The notes under the pieces are model-generated. The model ran no database searches. It was not told where the DNA came from and saw nothing but the letters and a program-made list of their open reading frames with translations. DNA of 9,000 nucleotides from Gemmatimonadota bacterium (GTDB taxonomy: Bacteria > Gemmatimonadota > Gemmatimonadetes > Palauibacterales > Palauibacteraceae): assembly GCA_013042495.1 (NCBI GenBank), contig JABDQB010000286.1, positions 1 through 9,000 of the forward strand, in the 5' to 3' direction. The stretch's first letter is position 1. The number at the start of each line of letters is the position of its first letter. Shown one piece after another: positions 1 through 7,112 of the stretch. A program made the position numbers and the translations under genes.

Positions 1-747
1 GAGTTGTCACGCATCTACCGCACCGAGAACGGAGGAGCGACGTGGGAGCTTCAGTTCCTCAACCCCGAGCCCGACGGGTTCTACGACTGCCTCGAATTTC
101 GCGATGCCGATCGCGGGATCGTTTACGGGGACGCGGTGGATGGAGAGCTGCGAATTCTCCGCACCCGGGACGGGGGTGACACGTGGGAGTACACCCGTTC
201 GCTCGACATCCCTCCGGCGCTCGCCGGCGAGGGAGGTTTCGCGGCCAGCGGAACGTGCGTCGCGCTGGGGCCCGATGGCCGGGCATGGATCGGCACGGGA
301 GCGGCCGACACGGCGCGTGTCCTCGCATCTGTGGACGACGGCCGGACCTGGACCGCGACTCCGGCCCCGCTGCCCGCCGGCGAGGCGGCCGGCATCTTTA
401 CGATCGCCTTTCGCGATACCCTGCATGGGGCGGCCCTTGGCGGTGATCTGTCGCGACCCGACGAGCACACCGACAACGTGGCCGTGAGTTCCGATGGAGG
501 CCGGACCTGGAAGCTGGCGGGCAGGCCCGTTCTTGCCGGGGCCGTGTACGGAGCCGCCTACGTGCCGGGGGCTCCGACCCCCACACTCGTCGCCGTGGGC
601 CCGAACGGTGCGGACTGGTCGGCCGACGAAGCGCGGACGTGGTCGGCCGCTGATACAGCCAGCTACTGGGGGCTCGGAATCGCCTCTCCGACAGCTGGCT
701 GGCTCGTCGGACCCGACGGAAAGATCGTGCGCATCTCCTTCGAATAG
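1..747 (+). CDS. Asp-box (BNR/YCF48-like) beta-propeller protein, 5' partial
   Basis: The reading frame is open from base 1 to a TAG at 745-747, so this is the C-terminal part (248 codons) of a longer protein whose start lies left of the window. Five Asp-box motifs of the S/R-x-D-x-G-x-T-W type are visible, ending in Trp at nt 43-45, 184-186, 349-351, 508-510 and 640-642. They are spaced about 44-55 residues apart, as expected for beta-propeller blades. The last one is degenerate (DEARTW instead of DGGRTW). Such repeats occur in sialidase-like, sortilin-like and YCF48/photosystem-assembly-like propellers, usually exported or periplasmic. The repeats do not fix a substrate, and I see no sialidase catalytic arginines that I could assign. 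The fold is fairly sure; the function is unknown. A TTG at 4-6 is simply an in-frame codon, not the likely start. Confidence 0.82.
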   Translation, partial: ELSRIYRTENGGATWELQFLNPEPDGFYDCLEFRDADRGIVYGDAVDGELRILRTRDGGDTWEYTRSLDIPPALAGEGGFAASGTCVALGPDGRAWIGTGAADTARVLASVDDGRTWTATPAPLPAGEAAGIFTIAFRDTLHGAALGGDLSRPDEHTDNVAVSSDGGRTWKLAGRPVLAGAVYGAAYVPGAPTPTLVAVGPNGADWSADEARTWSAADTASYWGLGIASPTAGWLVGPDGKIVRISFE

Positions 748-851
748 GCTGGTTTCACAGCCCGGAGCGGGAATCGATCGAAACCGCACATGGTCCAATC
801 TCGTACAGAGAGCCAACGATCGGGCCACTCGCGCTGTCCAAACGAATAGAA

Positions 852-871
852 GGCGACGGAGGGCCGTCGCC
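852..871 (+). other. Perfect 8-bp GC-rich hairpin between genes
   Basis: GGCGACGG (852-859) and CCGTCGCC (864-871) are perfect inverted repeats around an AGGG loop. The hairpin lies about 105 nt after the propeller gene stop and 35 nt before the ATG of the next gene. No T-run follows it on the plus strand, so it is not a textbook intrinsic terminator. On the minus strand a short pyrimidine- and T-rich stretch follows. It could be a terminator without a U-tract, or structure in the leader of the 907 gene. Confidence 0.5.
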
Positions 872-906
872 ACGCCCGCGGGGGACCGATGCGGAGGGGT
901 GGAAAG

Positions 907-1206
907 ATGATCGGGCGATTAGAAATCACGGAGATCCTTGGCATGGCCGCCACGTGCGCGGTCGTGCTGTTCGCCGGATTCAGCGTGGAGACCCTGGAAG
1001 GAAGCGTTCAGCCGTCGTGGGCCGTGACCGTGGAGGTACGGGCCCCGGACGTGCCAAACGAAATCGACCTTCCGGATGAACTTCGACTCGAGTTGCCGAA
1101 CCTCGAGAGGCCGGTCCATCCGGCGCCTCCGACGATCTCTCTCGATGGACCAGGCGAACCGGTGATACGAGCCGAGGTTTGCGGCGGCCGGCACGCGACC
1201 ACCTGA
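907..1206 (+). CDS. Small membrane-anchored protein of unknown function
   Basis: A 99-residue protein that I do not recognise. Residues about 8-28 form a hydrophobic segment (ILGMAATCAVVLFAGF at its core), which could be a membrane anchor or an uncleaved signal. The remainder is acidic and proline-rich (about 10 prolines in the last 60 residues) and probably extracytoplasmic if the helix inserts with the N-terminus inside. Start choice: the ATG at 907 has GGAGG at 893-897 about 9 nt upstream; an in-frame ATG at 889 would add six residues and has a poorer ribosome site. Third codon positions are strongly GC, like the neighbours, which supports real coding. The gene is convergent with the hydrolase gene, the two stops being 13 nt apart. 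A short N-terminal helix followed by a Pro-rich tail recalls the beginning of TonB-like proteins, but there is no C-terminal TonB domain, so no such call is made. Confidence 0.6.
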   Translation: MIGRLEITEILGMAATCAVVLFAGFSVETLEGSVQPSWAVTVEVRAPDVPNEIDLPDELRLELPNLERPVHPAPPTISLDGPGEPVIRAEVCGGRHATT

Positions 1207-1219
1207 TGTTCTCGGGCGT

Positions 1220-2071
1220 CTAGGCACGCCGGCTGCCGCTGGGCTCGCCGGCCGGCGGCGCCTCCGTCAATCTCCCATACATGTCCGGCCGCCGATCCGC
1301 CACGTAGTCGTACTCGTACTCCCCGTCCACCTCGACCACCCGGGTCGAGTCCGCCTCCTCCATGTCGAACTCGACGTGCAGGAAGCCCGGACCATCCCCG
1401 ATCTCGGCGATTATCTCGCCGCTCGGATCGGCCGCCATGCTTCCCCCGTGGAAGGCCACGCCCTCCTCTTCCCCGACCCGATTCACCGCCAGGTAGTTGA
1501 CGTGGTTCTCGTAGGCGCGGATCTGAACCTGTTCTCGCTTCAGCCGCAGGTTGGGCCAGTTCGTGGGGAGAACGATCAGCTGCGCGCCGGCGAGTTTCAG
1601 CGCTCGCCCGGTTTCGGGGAACGACCCGTCATAGCAGATATTGAGACCGATCCGGCCGAGAGGAGTCTCGAACACCGGGGGAGGCCGCGAACCGGGCGTG
1701 GTGAAACGATCCACGCCCAGGCACAGCGTGTGAAGCTTGCGGTAGTGACCGGCTACCCCGTCCGGACCGACCAGGAACAGAGAGTTGTGAAGTAGCTCTC
1801 CGTCCCTCTCAATCGCCCCGACGACGGTCCAGGCATCCGTGGCCCGGCAGGAGTCGGCCACCTCGGCGAGTTGCCGTCCGTCGGCCACGATAGCCGCGTC
1901 TCTGGCCGAGGCCCTGTCGTGGAACACGTAACCGGTGAGTGAAGCCTCGGGGAAGACTACGAGGCGCGCGCCTTCGCGTGTTGCGGCCTCGATGGCCGTC
2001 CGGGTGATTCGGACGTTGGCTTCGGAATCTCCCCGGCGGGGCGCCATCTGCACCCCGCAGACCGCCAGCAT
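1220..2071 (-). CDS. Carbon-nitrogen hydrolase (nitrilase superfamily)
   Basis: A 283-residue cytoplasmic hydrolase of the nitrilase/amidase superfamily (Pfam CN_hydrolase), which cleaves non-peptide C-N bonds through a Glu-Lys-Cys triad. The triad is visible: E42 in FPEASLTGY, K112 in YRKLHT and C146 in NICYDGSFPE. The typical ENHVNYLAVNRVG stretch (188-200) and a near-C-terminal RRPDMYGRL (260-268) also fit. The length is usual for the family. The frame stays open 41 codons further upstream, but that part is Arg/Gly-rich, unlike the family, and lies over the preceding gene. The ATG at 2069-2071 gives the expected N-terminus (MLAVCGVQMAP) and overlaps the stop of the preceding small gene as ATGA, implying translational coupling. 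It is the last gene of the SDR operon. The substrate (amide, carbamoyl or nitrile) cannot be read from the sequence. Family call sure, specificity open. Confidence 0.9.
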   Translation of the reverse strand: MLAVCGVQMAPRRGDSEANVRITRTAIEAATREGARLVVFPEASLTGYVFHDRASARDAAIVADGRQLAEVADSCRATDAWTVVGAIERDGELLHNSLFLVGPDGVAGHYRKLHTLCLGVDRFTTPGSRPPPVFETPLGRIGLNICYDGSFPETGRALKLAGAQLIVLPTNWPNLRLKREQVQIRAYENHVNYLAVNRVGEEEGVAFHGGSMAADPSGEIIAEIGDGPGFLHVEFDMEEADSTRVVEVDGEYEYDYVADRRPDMYGRLTEAPPAGEPSGSRRA

Positions 2072-2292
2072 CAGTCGTCGGATAGCGTGGCGAGGATGGC
2101 CAGTCCGGCGCCTGTGAGCAGGGCGCCCACCGCGAGGCCGAGCCCAATCCAGCGACCGACTTCCGCCTCGGGCAGGTCTTCGCCCCGCCGCCACGGGCGG
2201 GCGATCTCATCCTTCAAAGCCCCGGCCCTGTCCCGAACGGCCCACGAAATCAGCCGAGCGAGGCCTTCCTCTTCTCCCTGCTTTCTGAACAT
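2071..2292 (-). CDS. Small protein with one C-terminal transmembrane helix
   Basis: A 73-residue protein that I do not recognise. Residues 1-46 are charged and mostly helical (EEEGLARLISWAVRDR, then a KDE...RRGED stretch). Residues about 48-69 form a single hydrophobic helix rich in Gly, Ala and Leu, ending in SDD. It is therefore probably a tail-anchored or single-pass inner-membrane protein. The ATG at 2290-2292 is 4 nt after the SDR stop, and GGGGTGA, overlapping that stop, serves as ribosome site. A longer frame beginning at 2337 would run into the SDR gene and is not favoured. Its TGA overlaps the ATG of the hydrolase. The tight packing between two clear enzyme genes is the main support for it being a real gene. 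Confidence 0.65.
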   Translation of the reverse strand: MFRKQGEEEGLARLISWAVRDRAGALKDEIARPWRRGEDLPEAEVGRWIGLGLAVGALLTGAGLAILATLSDD

Positions 2293-2296
2293 GCGA

Positions 2297-3106
2297 TCAC
2301 CCCGTGGAGGGCATGGAGCCCACGAAGTCCTCACCACCGTCGACCCGGATTACGTTGCCGGTCATCCAGCCCGTGCCCTCGGCCGCCAGTGCTACCATGC
2401 AGCGGGCTACATCTTCCGGCGTGGTGAGGCGTCCATACGGATTCTGCTGCCTGGCCTCCTCGATCATGTGCTCCGCCCCGGGGATCTTCCGGAGCGCCGG
2501 CGTGTCGGTCACCCCCGCGCGTATCGCGTTGGCCGTGATCCCATACGGCGCCAGCTCCAGCGCCAGCTGCCGGCAGTGCGACTCGAGGGAGGCCTTGGCT
2601 GCCGACACGGCTCCGTAGGATGGAATCACGCGGTCGCCGCCGGAGCTCGTCATGGCATAGATCCGCCCGCCCTGCCCCATCAGGCCGCGCCGCACGAGGC
2701 CCTGCGCCCAATACACGAGAGAGTGGGCCATGACCGTCAACGTCATGTCCATCTGCTCCATGGTCATCGAACCGGCCCGGTCCGGCGTCACGAACGGCCG
2801 CAGTGTCCCGAACGCCAGTGAATGCATGAGCACCCGAACGGAGCCCGGCTCGACCTTGGCCGCGATCTCGTCCAGGACCTGGTCCTGCTTCTCCGGACTG
2901 GCGGCGTTGATGTTGAAAAAGTTGGCCTCGACGCCCGCGGCCTCGATGGCGGCCCGGATCTCCTGCACGCGAGCCAGTCCGGCACGTCGATCGAGGTGGA
3001 CGCCGAAAATGTCGTAGCCCGCCCGGGCGAACTCCATCGCCGCGGCTTCTCCAAATCCGCTGGACGCCCCGAGGATCAGAGCTGACTTCGCTCCGCTGTC
3101 ACTCAA
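2297..3106 (-). CDS. Enoyl-ACP reductase-like short-chain dehydrogenase (FabL/FabI type)
   Basis: A 269-residue Rossmann-fold oxidoreductase of the SDR superfamily. The cofactor motif G13-ASS-GFG is near the N-terminus. The active site has Tyr164 and Lys171 separated by six residues (Y-x6-K) instead of the Y-x3-K of classical SDRs. That spacing is typical of enoyl-ACP reductases FabI and FabL, which reduce the trans-2-enoyl-ACP of fatty-acid elongation with NAD(P)H. HSLAFG at 95-100 resembles the FabI HSIGFA region, and the C-terminal part (DTPALRKIPG, then a GR..TPEDVA stretch, then VDGG at 255-258) is like Bacillus FabL. Start: the TTG at 3104-3106 follows GGGAGGG (3111-3117) with 4-5 nt spacing; an upstream TTG at 3121 would place this ribosome site inside the gene. 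First gene of a three-gene operon. It could instead act on another enoyl or ketone substrate; no other fatty-acid genes are nearby. Confidence 0.82.
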   Translation of the reverse strand: MSDSGAKSALILGASSGFGEAAAMEFARAGYDIFGVHLDRRAGLARVQEIRAAIEAAGVEANFFNINAASPEKQDQVLDEIAAKVEPGSVRVLMHSLAFGTLRPFVTPDRAGSMTMEQMDMTLTVMAHSLVYWAQGLVRRGLMGQGGRIYAMTSSGGDRVIPSYGAVSAAKASLESHCRQLALELAPYGITANAIRAGVTDTPALRKIPGAEHMIEEARQQNPYGRLTTPEDVARCMVALAAEGTGWMTGNVIRVDGGEDFVGSMPSTG

Positions 3107-3142
3107 TGAACCCTCCCGCAAAGACTGAGATCAGGTGACTCG

Positions 3143-3171
3143 AACGTAGTTTCCGGAAGCGACATTGTCAC
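3143..3171 (-). promoter_or_regulatory. Possible sigma70-type promoter of the SDR operon
   Basis: Reading the minus strand, GTGACA (3166-3171) and TACGTT (3143-3148) are separated by 17 nt and lie in the 107-nt gap between the antiporter stop and the SDR start. The -35 matches 5 of 6 consensus bases and the -10 only 3 of 6. Transcription would begin near 3136, giving a leader of about 30 nt. If it is not real, the SDR operon may be read through from the antiporter gene. Confidence 0.28.
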
Positions 3172-3213
3172 GGACGCATCCCGGCGAAACTGCCGCGTAC
3201 CGCATGGATGGCC

Positions 3214-4737
3214 TCAGACGATGAAGGCGGCGAGGACCGTATAGAGAACGGCCGCGGCGCCCGCGGCCATCATGGCCAGTGGCAGCTGCGTCGTCACATG
3301 ATCCATCAGGTCGCAGCCGGTGGCCACCGACGAGAGAATCGTCGTGTCCGAGATCGGCGAGCACTGATCGCCGAATACGCTGCCTCCGGTCACGGCGGCG
3401 AAACAGAGCGTCAGGAAGGCGGGTTCGGGGAGAACGGACCACGCGAGTGGCATGGCCACGGGAAACAGCACGGCATACGTGCCCCAGGAGGTTCCGGTGG
3501 AAAACGCCACGAACATGGTCAGCAGGAGAAGAACGGCGGGGAGTGCGACCGGACTCACCCACGGCCCGACGGTCTGCACGACGTAATCGGCCGTTCCGAG
3601 AGCATCGGCTACCGACTTCAGGGTGACGGCAAGCGCCAGCACCAGAGCTCCGATCGTCACGCCCTTGCAGCCATCGATGAATCCGTCCATCACGTCGCGG
3701 AGCTTCATGCCCCGGGCTAGGGCAATCGCCATTCCGGCCAGCACCGCCAGGACGAACGCCTCGGCGATCGGAAGAGATGGCGACTCCCTGTTTCCCTGGA
3801 TGTAGAACGTGACCACGAACGGGACGACCGCCACAGCCAGCAGGGTCCCGATGGGACCGAAGAAGTCTATGAGGCTCGGCTGATAGTCCGGCGGAAGCCG
3901 GAGCACCGTGAGTTCCTCGGCCGCCATGGGCTCGGCGCCGTCACGGTCGAGTTGCCCGGATTCGCGGGAACGTCGAATCGCGGCTCGCATGCGTGGCGGC
4001 ACCCACGGCAGCTTCTCCCAGGCCACGAGCAGCGTCATGAGGACCGCGAAAATCGCGTAGAAGTTGAACGGCACGGCCTTGAAGAAGAACCCGATGGCCT
4101 CTTCCTGGGTCGCGATGATCGGCACCGTCCCGGCGACCAGTCCGCCCACGTAGATCGGCCACACGTTGAACGGGATGATGGTGGCAGCGGGCGAAGCCGT
4201 GGAGTCGACGATGTAGGAAAGCTCTTCATGCGACACCCCGTTCCGATCACCCACCGGACGCACGGTGGCCCCGGTGAGCACCGTGCTGATCGTGCCGCCC
4301 TGATGGAACACAATTCCCATGGCCCAGGCGAAGAACTTCGCCGACCGGGGGCCGCGCACCACCTTCGCGCCGGCCCAATCGGCGAAGCGCAGCGCTCCAC
4401 CTGTGCGGGTCCATAGTCCGATCAATCCGCCGAGGGCCCACAGGTAGACGAGAAGGATCAGGGCGAATCCGGGCGAGCCGATGGAAGGGATCAGGAACTC
4501 CTGCACGATGTTCAGTTCGCCGCTGATGACGCCGCCGAGGACGATGCCGATGAACAGCGCCGCGATCACGTCGCGCAGCGTGAAGGCGAGGATGAGAGCC
4601 ACCACGGGAGGTACGATGGACCAGAACCCGTAATGGGTCCCGTTGGTGGGGAAACGGCCGGCGACGACCAGGCCCGCCGCAATGAGGAGTATCGCCACCA
4701 TGACCCCGATCCACCTGCGGCTGCGTCGGTCTGTCAT
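3214..4737 (-). CDS. NhaC-family Na+/H+ antiporter
   Basis: A 507-residue polytopic inner-membrane transporter. About 11-12 hydrophobic segments can be traced, starting at residues 9-27 and 38-55 and ending at 486-506. A hydrophilic loop at about 243-290 divides the protein into two halves. Family signatures are VDSTASPAATIIPF (177-190), FSTGTSWGTYAVLFP (412-426) and GSVFGDQCSPISDTTILSS (452-470), which are hallmarks of NhaC-type transporters (Pfam Na_H_antiporter). Characterised members exchange Na+ for H+, or couple Na+/H+ to organic anions such as malate and lactate, so the exact substrates are open. The ATG at 4735-4737 has GGAG 5-6 nt upstream and begins a normal positively charged N-terminus (MTDRRSRRWIG). 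An ATG 51 nt further upstream has no ribosome site. The frame happens to stay open far upstream, antisense to the peptidase gene, but that part is not coding. Confidence 0.92.
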   Translation of the reverse strand: MTDRRSRRWIGVMVAILLIAAGLVVAGRFPTNGTHYGFWSIVPPVVALILAFTLRDVIAALFIGIVLGGVISGELNIVQEFLIPSIGSPGFALILLVYLWALGGLIGLWTRTGGALRFADWAGAKVVRGPRSAKFFAWAMGIVFHQGGTISTVLTGATVRPVGDRNGVSHEELSYIVDSTASPAATIIPFNVWPIYVGGLVAGTVPIIATQEEAIGFFFKAVPFNFYAIFAVLMTLLVAWEKLPWVPPRMRAAIRRSRESGQLDRDGAEPMAAEELTVLRLPPDYQPSLIDFFGPIGTLLAVAVVPFVVTFYIQGNRESPSLPIAEAFVLAVLAGMAIALARGMKLRDVMDGFIDGCKGVTIGALVLALAVTLKSVADALGTADYVVQTVGPWVSPVALPAVLLLLTMFVAFSTGTSWGTYAVLFPVAMPLAWSVLPEPAFLTLCFAAVTGGSVFGDQCSPISDTTILSSVATGCDLMDHVTTQLPLAMMAAGAAAVLYTVLAAFIV

Positions 4738-4776
4738 GCGCTCTCCGGTCCAGGAAACGAGGTGACGGGCGCACGC

Positions 4777-4806
4777 AGGATAGGACATTGCGCGCGGGAC
4801 CGGCAA
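4777..4806 (-). promoter_or_regulatory. Possible sigma70-type promoter of the antiporter gene
   Basis: On the minus strand, TTGCCG (4801-4806) and TATCCT (4777-4782) are 18 nt apart, each matching 4 of 6 consensus bases. The predicted start is near 4770, leaving a leader of about 33 nt before the ATG at 4737. It lies in the 162-nt divergent gap (4738-4899) between the antiporter and the peptidase, where promoters for both directions are expected. I could not pick a convincing promoter for the peptidase side. Confidence 0.3.
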
Positions 4807-4899
4807 TTCCGACCGTGAGCACTTGAGAGCGCAGGGCCTCTCGGTGCATGTTGTCGGGTCCCGATCATCGCTCTTTCCGCGGACGCAGAGGAGGCTCTC

Positions 4900-6831
4900 A
4901 TGAATCCGCGCCGATCCACGCACCCACGCGTCGTCCACATGGCGGTATTCGCCGTCGCACTTCTCTTCTTCCTGCCCGGCTCTACTGAGGCGCAGGAGGA
5001 CGGCCCGGGCTGGAAGGTTCGCTCCCCGTTCCGGCCCCTGGACCTGGCGACACCCAACACGATCCGAACCGGGGCCGGCCTGCCGGGACCGGACTACTGG
5101 CAGCAGAAGGTGGACTACCGGATCGAGGCGGCGCTCGACCCTTCCACGAACGTACTGGAGGGCTCGGAGACCATCCGGTACCGCAACAACTCGCCGCATG
5201 CCCTGTCGGTGGTGTGGCTCAAACTGGACGCCAACCTGTGTGACCCGGACAGCAAGTCGCACGTGCTGGCCGTGCCGCCGTTGTTGTTTGGCGAGTCGGT
5301 GTTCGACTTCACCTGCGACGGGTACGGCATGACCCTGGATCGCGTTGCGGCCGGAGACCGGGACCTCGAGCACGAGGTGATGGGCACGATCGCGCGCGTC
5401 GAGCTTCCCCACCCTCTCCCCGCCGGGGCCCGAACGGAGATCGAGATCGACTGGACCACCGCACTGCCCGAGTACGGATACGGCCGCACGGGACGTGATG
5501 GCACCCTCTACCAGGTCGCTCAGTGGTACCCGCGTGTCGCGGTGTACGACGACGTGAGTGGCTGGAATCTGACCCCGTTCCTCGGCGCCGGGGAGTTCTA
5601 CCAGGAGTTCGGCGACTTTCAGGTGGCCCTCACGGTGCCCGACAACTTCGTGATGACGGCCACAGGCACGATCGTCAATCCGGACGCGGTGCTCACCGAG
5701 GAGCAGCAATCGCGCCTCGAGCGGGCCGACGCGTCCGAGGAGGCCGTAGCCGTAATCACGCAGTCCGAGGCCCGATCCAACCGGGACCGGAGGGCCTCGG
5801 GCACGAAGACGTGGCGCTTCGCCGCCGAGAACGTTCGCGACTTCGCGTTCGCCATGGCCCCTGACTTCCGGTGGGACGCGAGCTCGTGGGACGGTGTTCG
5901 CATCCAGACCTTCTACCGGCCGGAAGCGGAGCTGTGGGAGGAGGCGAACCGGATGTCGTGGGTCTCGATCAAGCACTTCTCGGAACGCCTGTTCCCGTAT
6001 CCGTGGCCGCACGCCACCACGGTCGAAGGGCCGAACGACGGCATGGAGTATCCCATGATCACGTTCGTCCCCACGGAGACGACGCGGGAGGCTCTTTACT
6101 GGGTCCTGACGCACGAGTTCGGGCACGAGTGGTACCCGATGATCGTGAACTCGAACGAGCGGCTCCACCCGTGGATGGACGAAGGTTTCAACACGTTCAT
6201 CGACATCGAATCGGTCGAGGTCTACTTCGAGGGCGATCCCTACGCCGACGCGATATCGGTGCAGCCGCTGGAACTGTGGGCCGAGCACTCGATTGGGGGC
6301 CGAGAACAGGCCATGGCCCTTCCTCCGGACGAGCAGCACGATCTGTTCTGGGCCGGCTACTTCAAGCCCGCTCTCATGCTCCATCTCTTGCAGTACGAGG
6401 TTCTCGGCAAGGAGCGCTTCGACCGTGCCTTCTCCGAGTACACGCACGCCTGGGCGTTCAAGCACCCCACGGCATCGGACTTCATCCGGGCGATGGCCAA
6501 CTCCGCGGGCATGGATCTCGACTGGTTCTGGAGGGGCTGGGTCTACTCGACGGCCCGGCTCGACCAGGCCGTGACCGGAGTCAGCGTCACCGAGGCGGGA
6601 GTGACCGAGATCCGGATCGAGAGCCTCGGAGAGATGATCATGCCGGCTGAACTGGCGATCGACTTCGCGGACGGATCCACGGAAGTCGTTCGTCTCCCTA
6701 TCGAGATGTGGAAGCTCGGCCCGGTCTACACGTACCGGGTGCCTGCCGGACGCGAGGTGTCGGGAGTGACACTCGATCCACGGGCGGTCTACCCGGACGA
6801 CGACCGCGCGAACAACGAGCGGGCGCCTTAG
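4900..6831 (+). CDS. Secreted M1-family zinc metallopeptidase
   Basis: A complete 643-residue exported peptidase of the M1 (gluzincin, aminopeptidase N-like) family, which removes N-terminal residues from peptides using one zinc ion. Residues 1-31 look like a signal peptide: basic MNPRR start, hydrophobic AVFAVALLFFLPG, and a likely cleavage site after about STEAQ. The N-terminal beta-domain (about 65-340) is followed by the catalytic domain. This has GMEYP (381-385, the GxMEN-type exopeptidase motif), HEFGH (405-409) and E428 exactly 18 residues later, giving the complete HExxH-x18-E zinc site, plus Tyr487 in FWAGYFKPAL as the probable transition-state tyrosine. After about residue 555 comes a short beta-rich C-terminal domain, so it lacks the large helical domain of classical aminopeptidase N. 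The ATG is preceded by AGAGGAGG (4887-4894), an excellent ribosome site 5 nt away. The gene stands alone, divergent from the antiporter. A periplasmic or extracellular role in peptide scavenging is inferred. Confidence 0.93.
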   Translation: MNPRRSTHPRVVHMAVFAVALLFFLPGSTEAQEDGPGWKVRSPFRPLDLATPNTIRTGAGLPGPDYWQQKVDYRIEAALDPSTNVLEGSETIRYRNNSPHALSVVWLKLDANLCDPDSKSHVLAVPPLLFGESVFDFTCDGYGMTLDRVAAGDRDLEHEVMGTIARVELPHPLPAGARTEIEIDWTTALPEYGYGRTGRDGTLYQVAQWYPRVAVYDDVSGWNLTPFLGAGEFYQEFGDFQVALTVPDNFVMTATGTIVNPDAVLTEEQQSRLERADASEEAVAVITQSEARSNRDRRASGTKTWRFAAENVRDFAFAMAPDFRWDASSWDGVRIQTFYRPEAELWEEANRMSWVSIKHFSERLFPYPWPHATTVEGPNDGMEYPMITFVPTETTREALYWVLTHEFGHEWYPMIVNSNERLHPWMDEGFNTFIDIESVEVYFEGDPYADAISVQPLELWAEHSIGGREQAMALPPDEQHDLFWAGYFKPALMLHLLQYEVLGKERFDRAFSEYTHAWAFKHPTASDFIRAMANSAGMDLDWFWRGWVYSTARLDQAVTGVSVTEAGVTEIRIESLGEMIMPAELAIDFADGSTEVVRLPIEMWKLGPVYTYRVPAGREVSGVTLDPRAVYPDDDRANNERAP

Positions 6832-6867
6832 GAATCACGTCCGCTCGGAGGAAGAACGAGAGCCCCC

Positions 6868-6898
6868 GGAGCCGGCGTCGTCACCGGACGTCGGCTCC
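6868..6898 (+). terminator. Hairpin after the peptidase gene, terminator-like
   Basis: GGAGCCGGCGTC (6868-6879) pairs with GACGTCGGCTCC (6887-6898) over 12 bp, including one G-T wobble, around a 7-nt loop. It begins 37 nt past the peptidase stop. The position and strength fit transcription termination, but there is no T-run directly after it. Confidence 0.5.
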
Positions 6899-6919
6899 AA
6901 CTTCTGCGGTCCATTGCGC

Positions 6920-6942
6920 GTACGCTCGGCGCGTATTTTTTT
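6920..6942 (+). terminator. Short hairpin with T7 tract, intrinsic terminator candidate
   Basis: TACGC (6921-6925) and GCGTA (6931-6935) form a 5-bp stem, extendable by a G-T wobble, with loop TCGGC. Seven Ts follow at once (6936-6942). The stem is short, but together with the stronger hairpin just upstream it makes a plausible rho-independent end for the peptidase transcript. Confidence 0.5.
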
Positions 6943-7082
6943 GAAAACTTTGCGGTATTCGCTGGGCCGAGACAAAGAGCGCCTGGTAGCGATTGCGGTC
7001 GATTTGGTGCGGCTTTTCGGCCCCCACGATCCGTACGGCACTCTCGGATCTACACATGTAATCCACAGTGAGAGGCGAGTTT

Positions 7083-7112
7083 TCGACATTTCTTGTATCT
7101 GTATATTATGTT
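7083..7112 (+). promoter_or_regulatory. Possible promoter in the AT-rich core
   Basis: TCGACA (7083-7088) could serve as -35, with a -10 at TATGTT (7107-7112, 18-nt spacer) or at the overlapping TATTAT (7104-7109, 15-nt spacer). The match is imperfect, and AT-rich DNA yields such matches by chance. The location, upstream of the 62-residue gene and downstream of the terminators, is the main support. The leader would be about 180 nt. Confidence 0.25.

Noticed and set aside
7..873. Minus-strand frame of 288 codons opposite the propeller protein gene.
   Set aside because: It is Arg-, Gly- and Pro-rich without any family pattern and mirrors the Asp-box gene on the plus strand, whose five repeats make it the real one.
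3131..3562. Minus-strand frame of 143 codons overlapping the antiporter C-terminus.
   Set aside because: It lies out of frame inside the antiporter gene, where the GDQCSPISDTT signature proves the other frame.
4738..6465. Minus-strand frame of about 576 codons open opposite the peptidase gene and continuous with the antiporter frame (1083 codons in total).
   Set aside because: The sense strand encodes a clear M1 peptidase with all motifs. The antisense frame has no recognisable domain and is what GC-rich codon bias produces. The antiporter has a good start and ribosome site at 4737.
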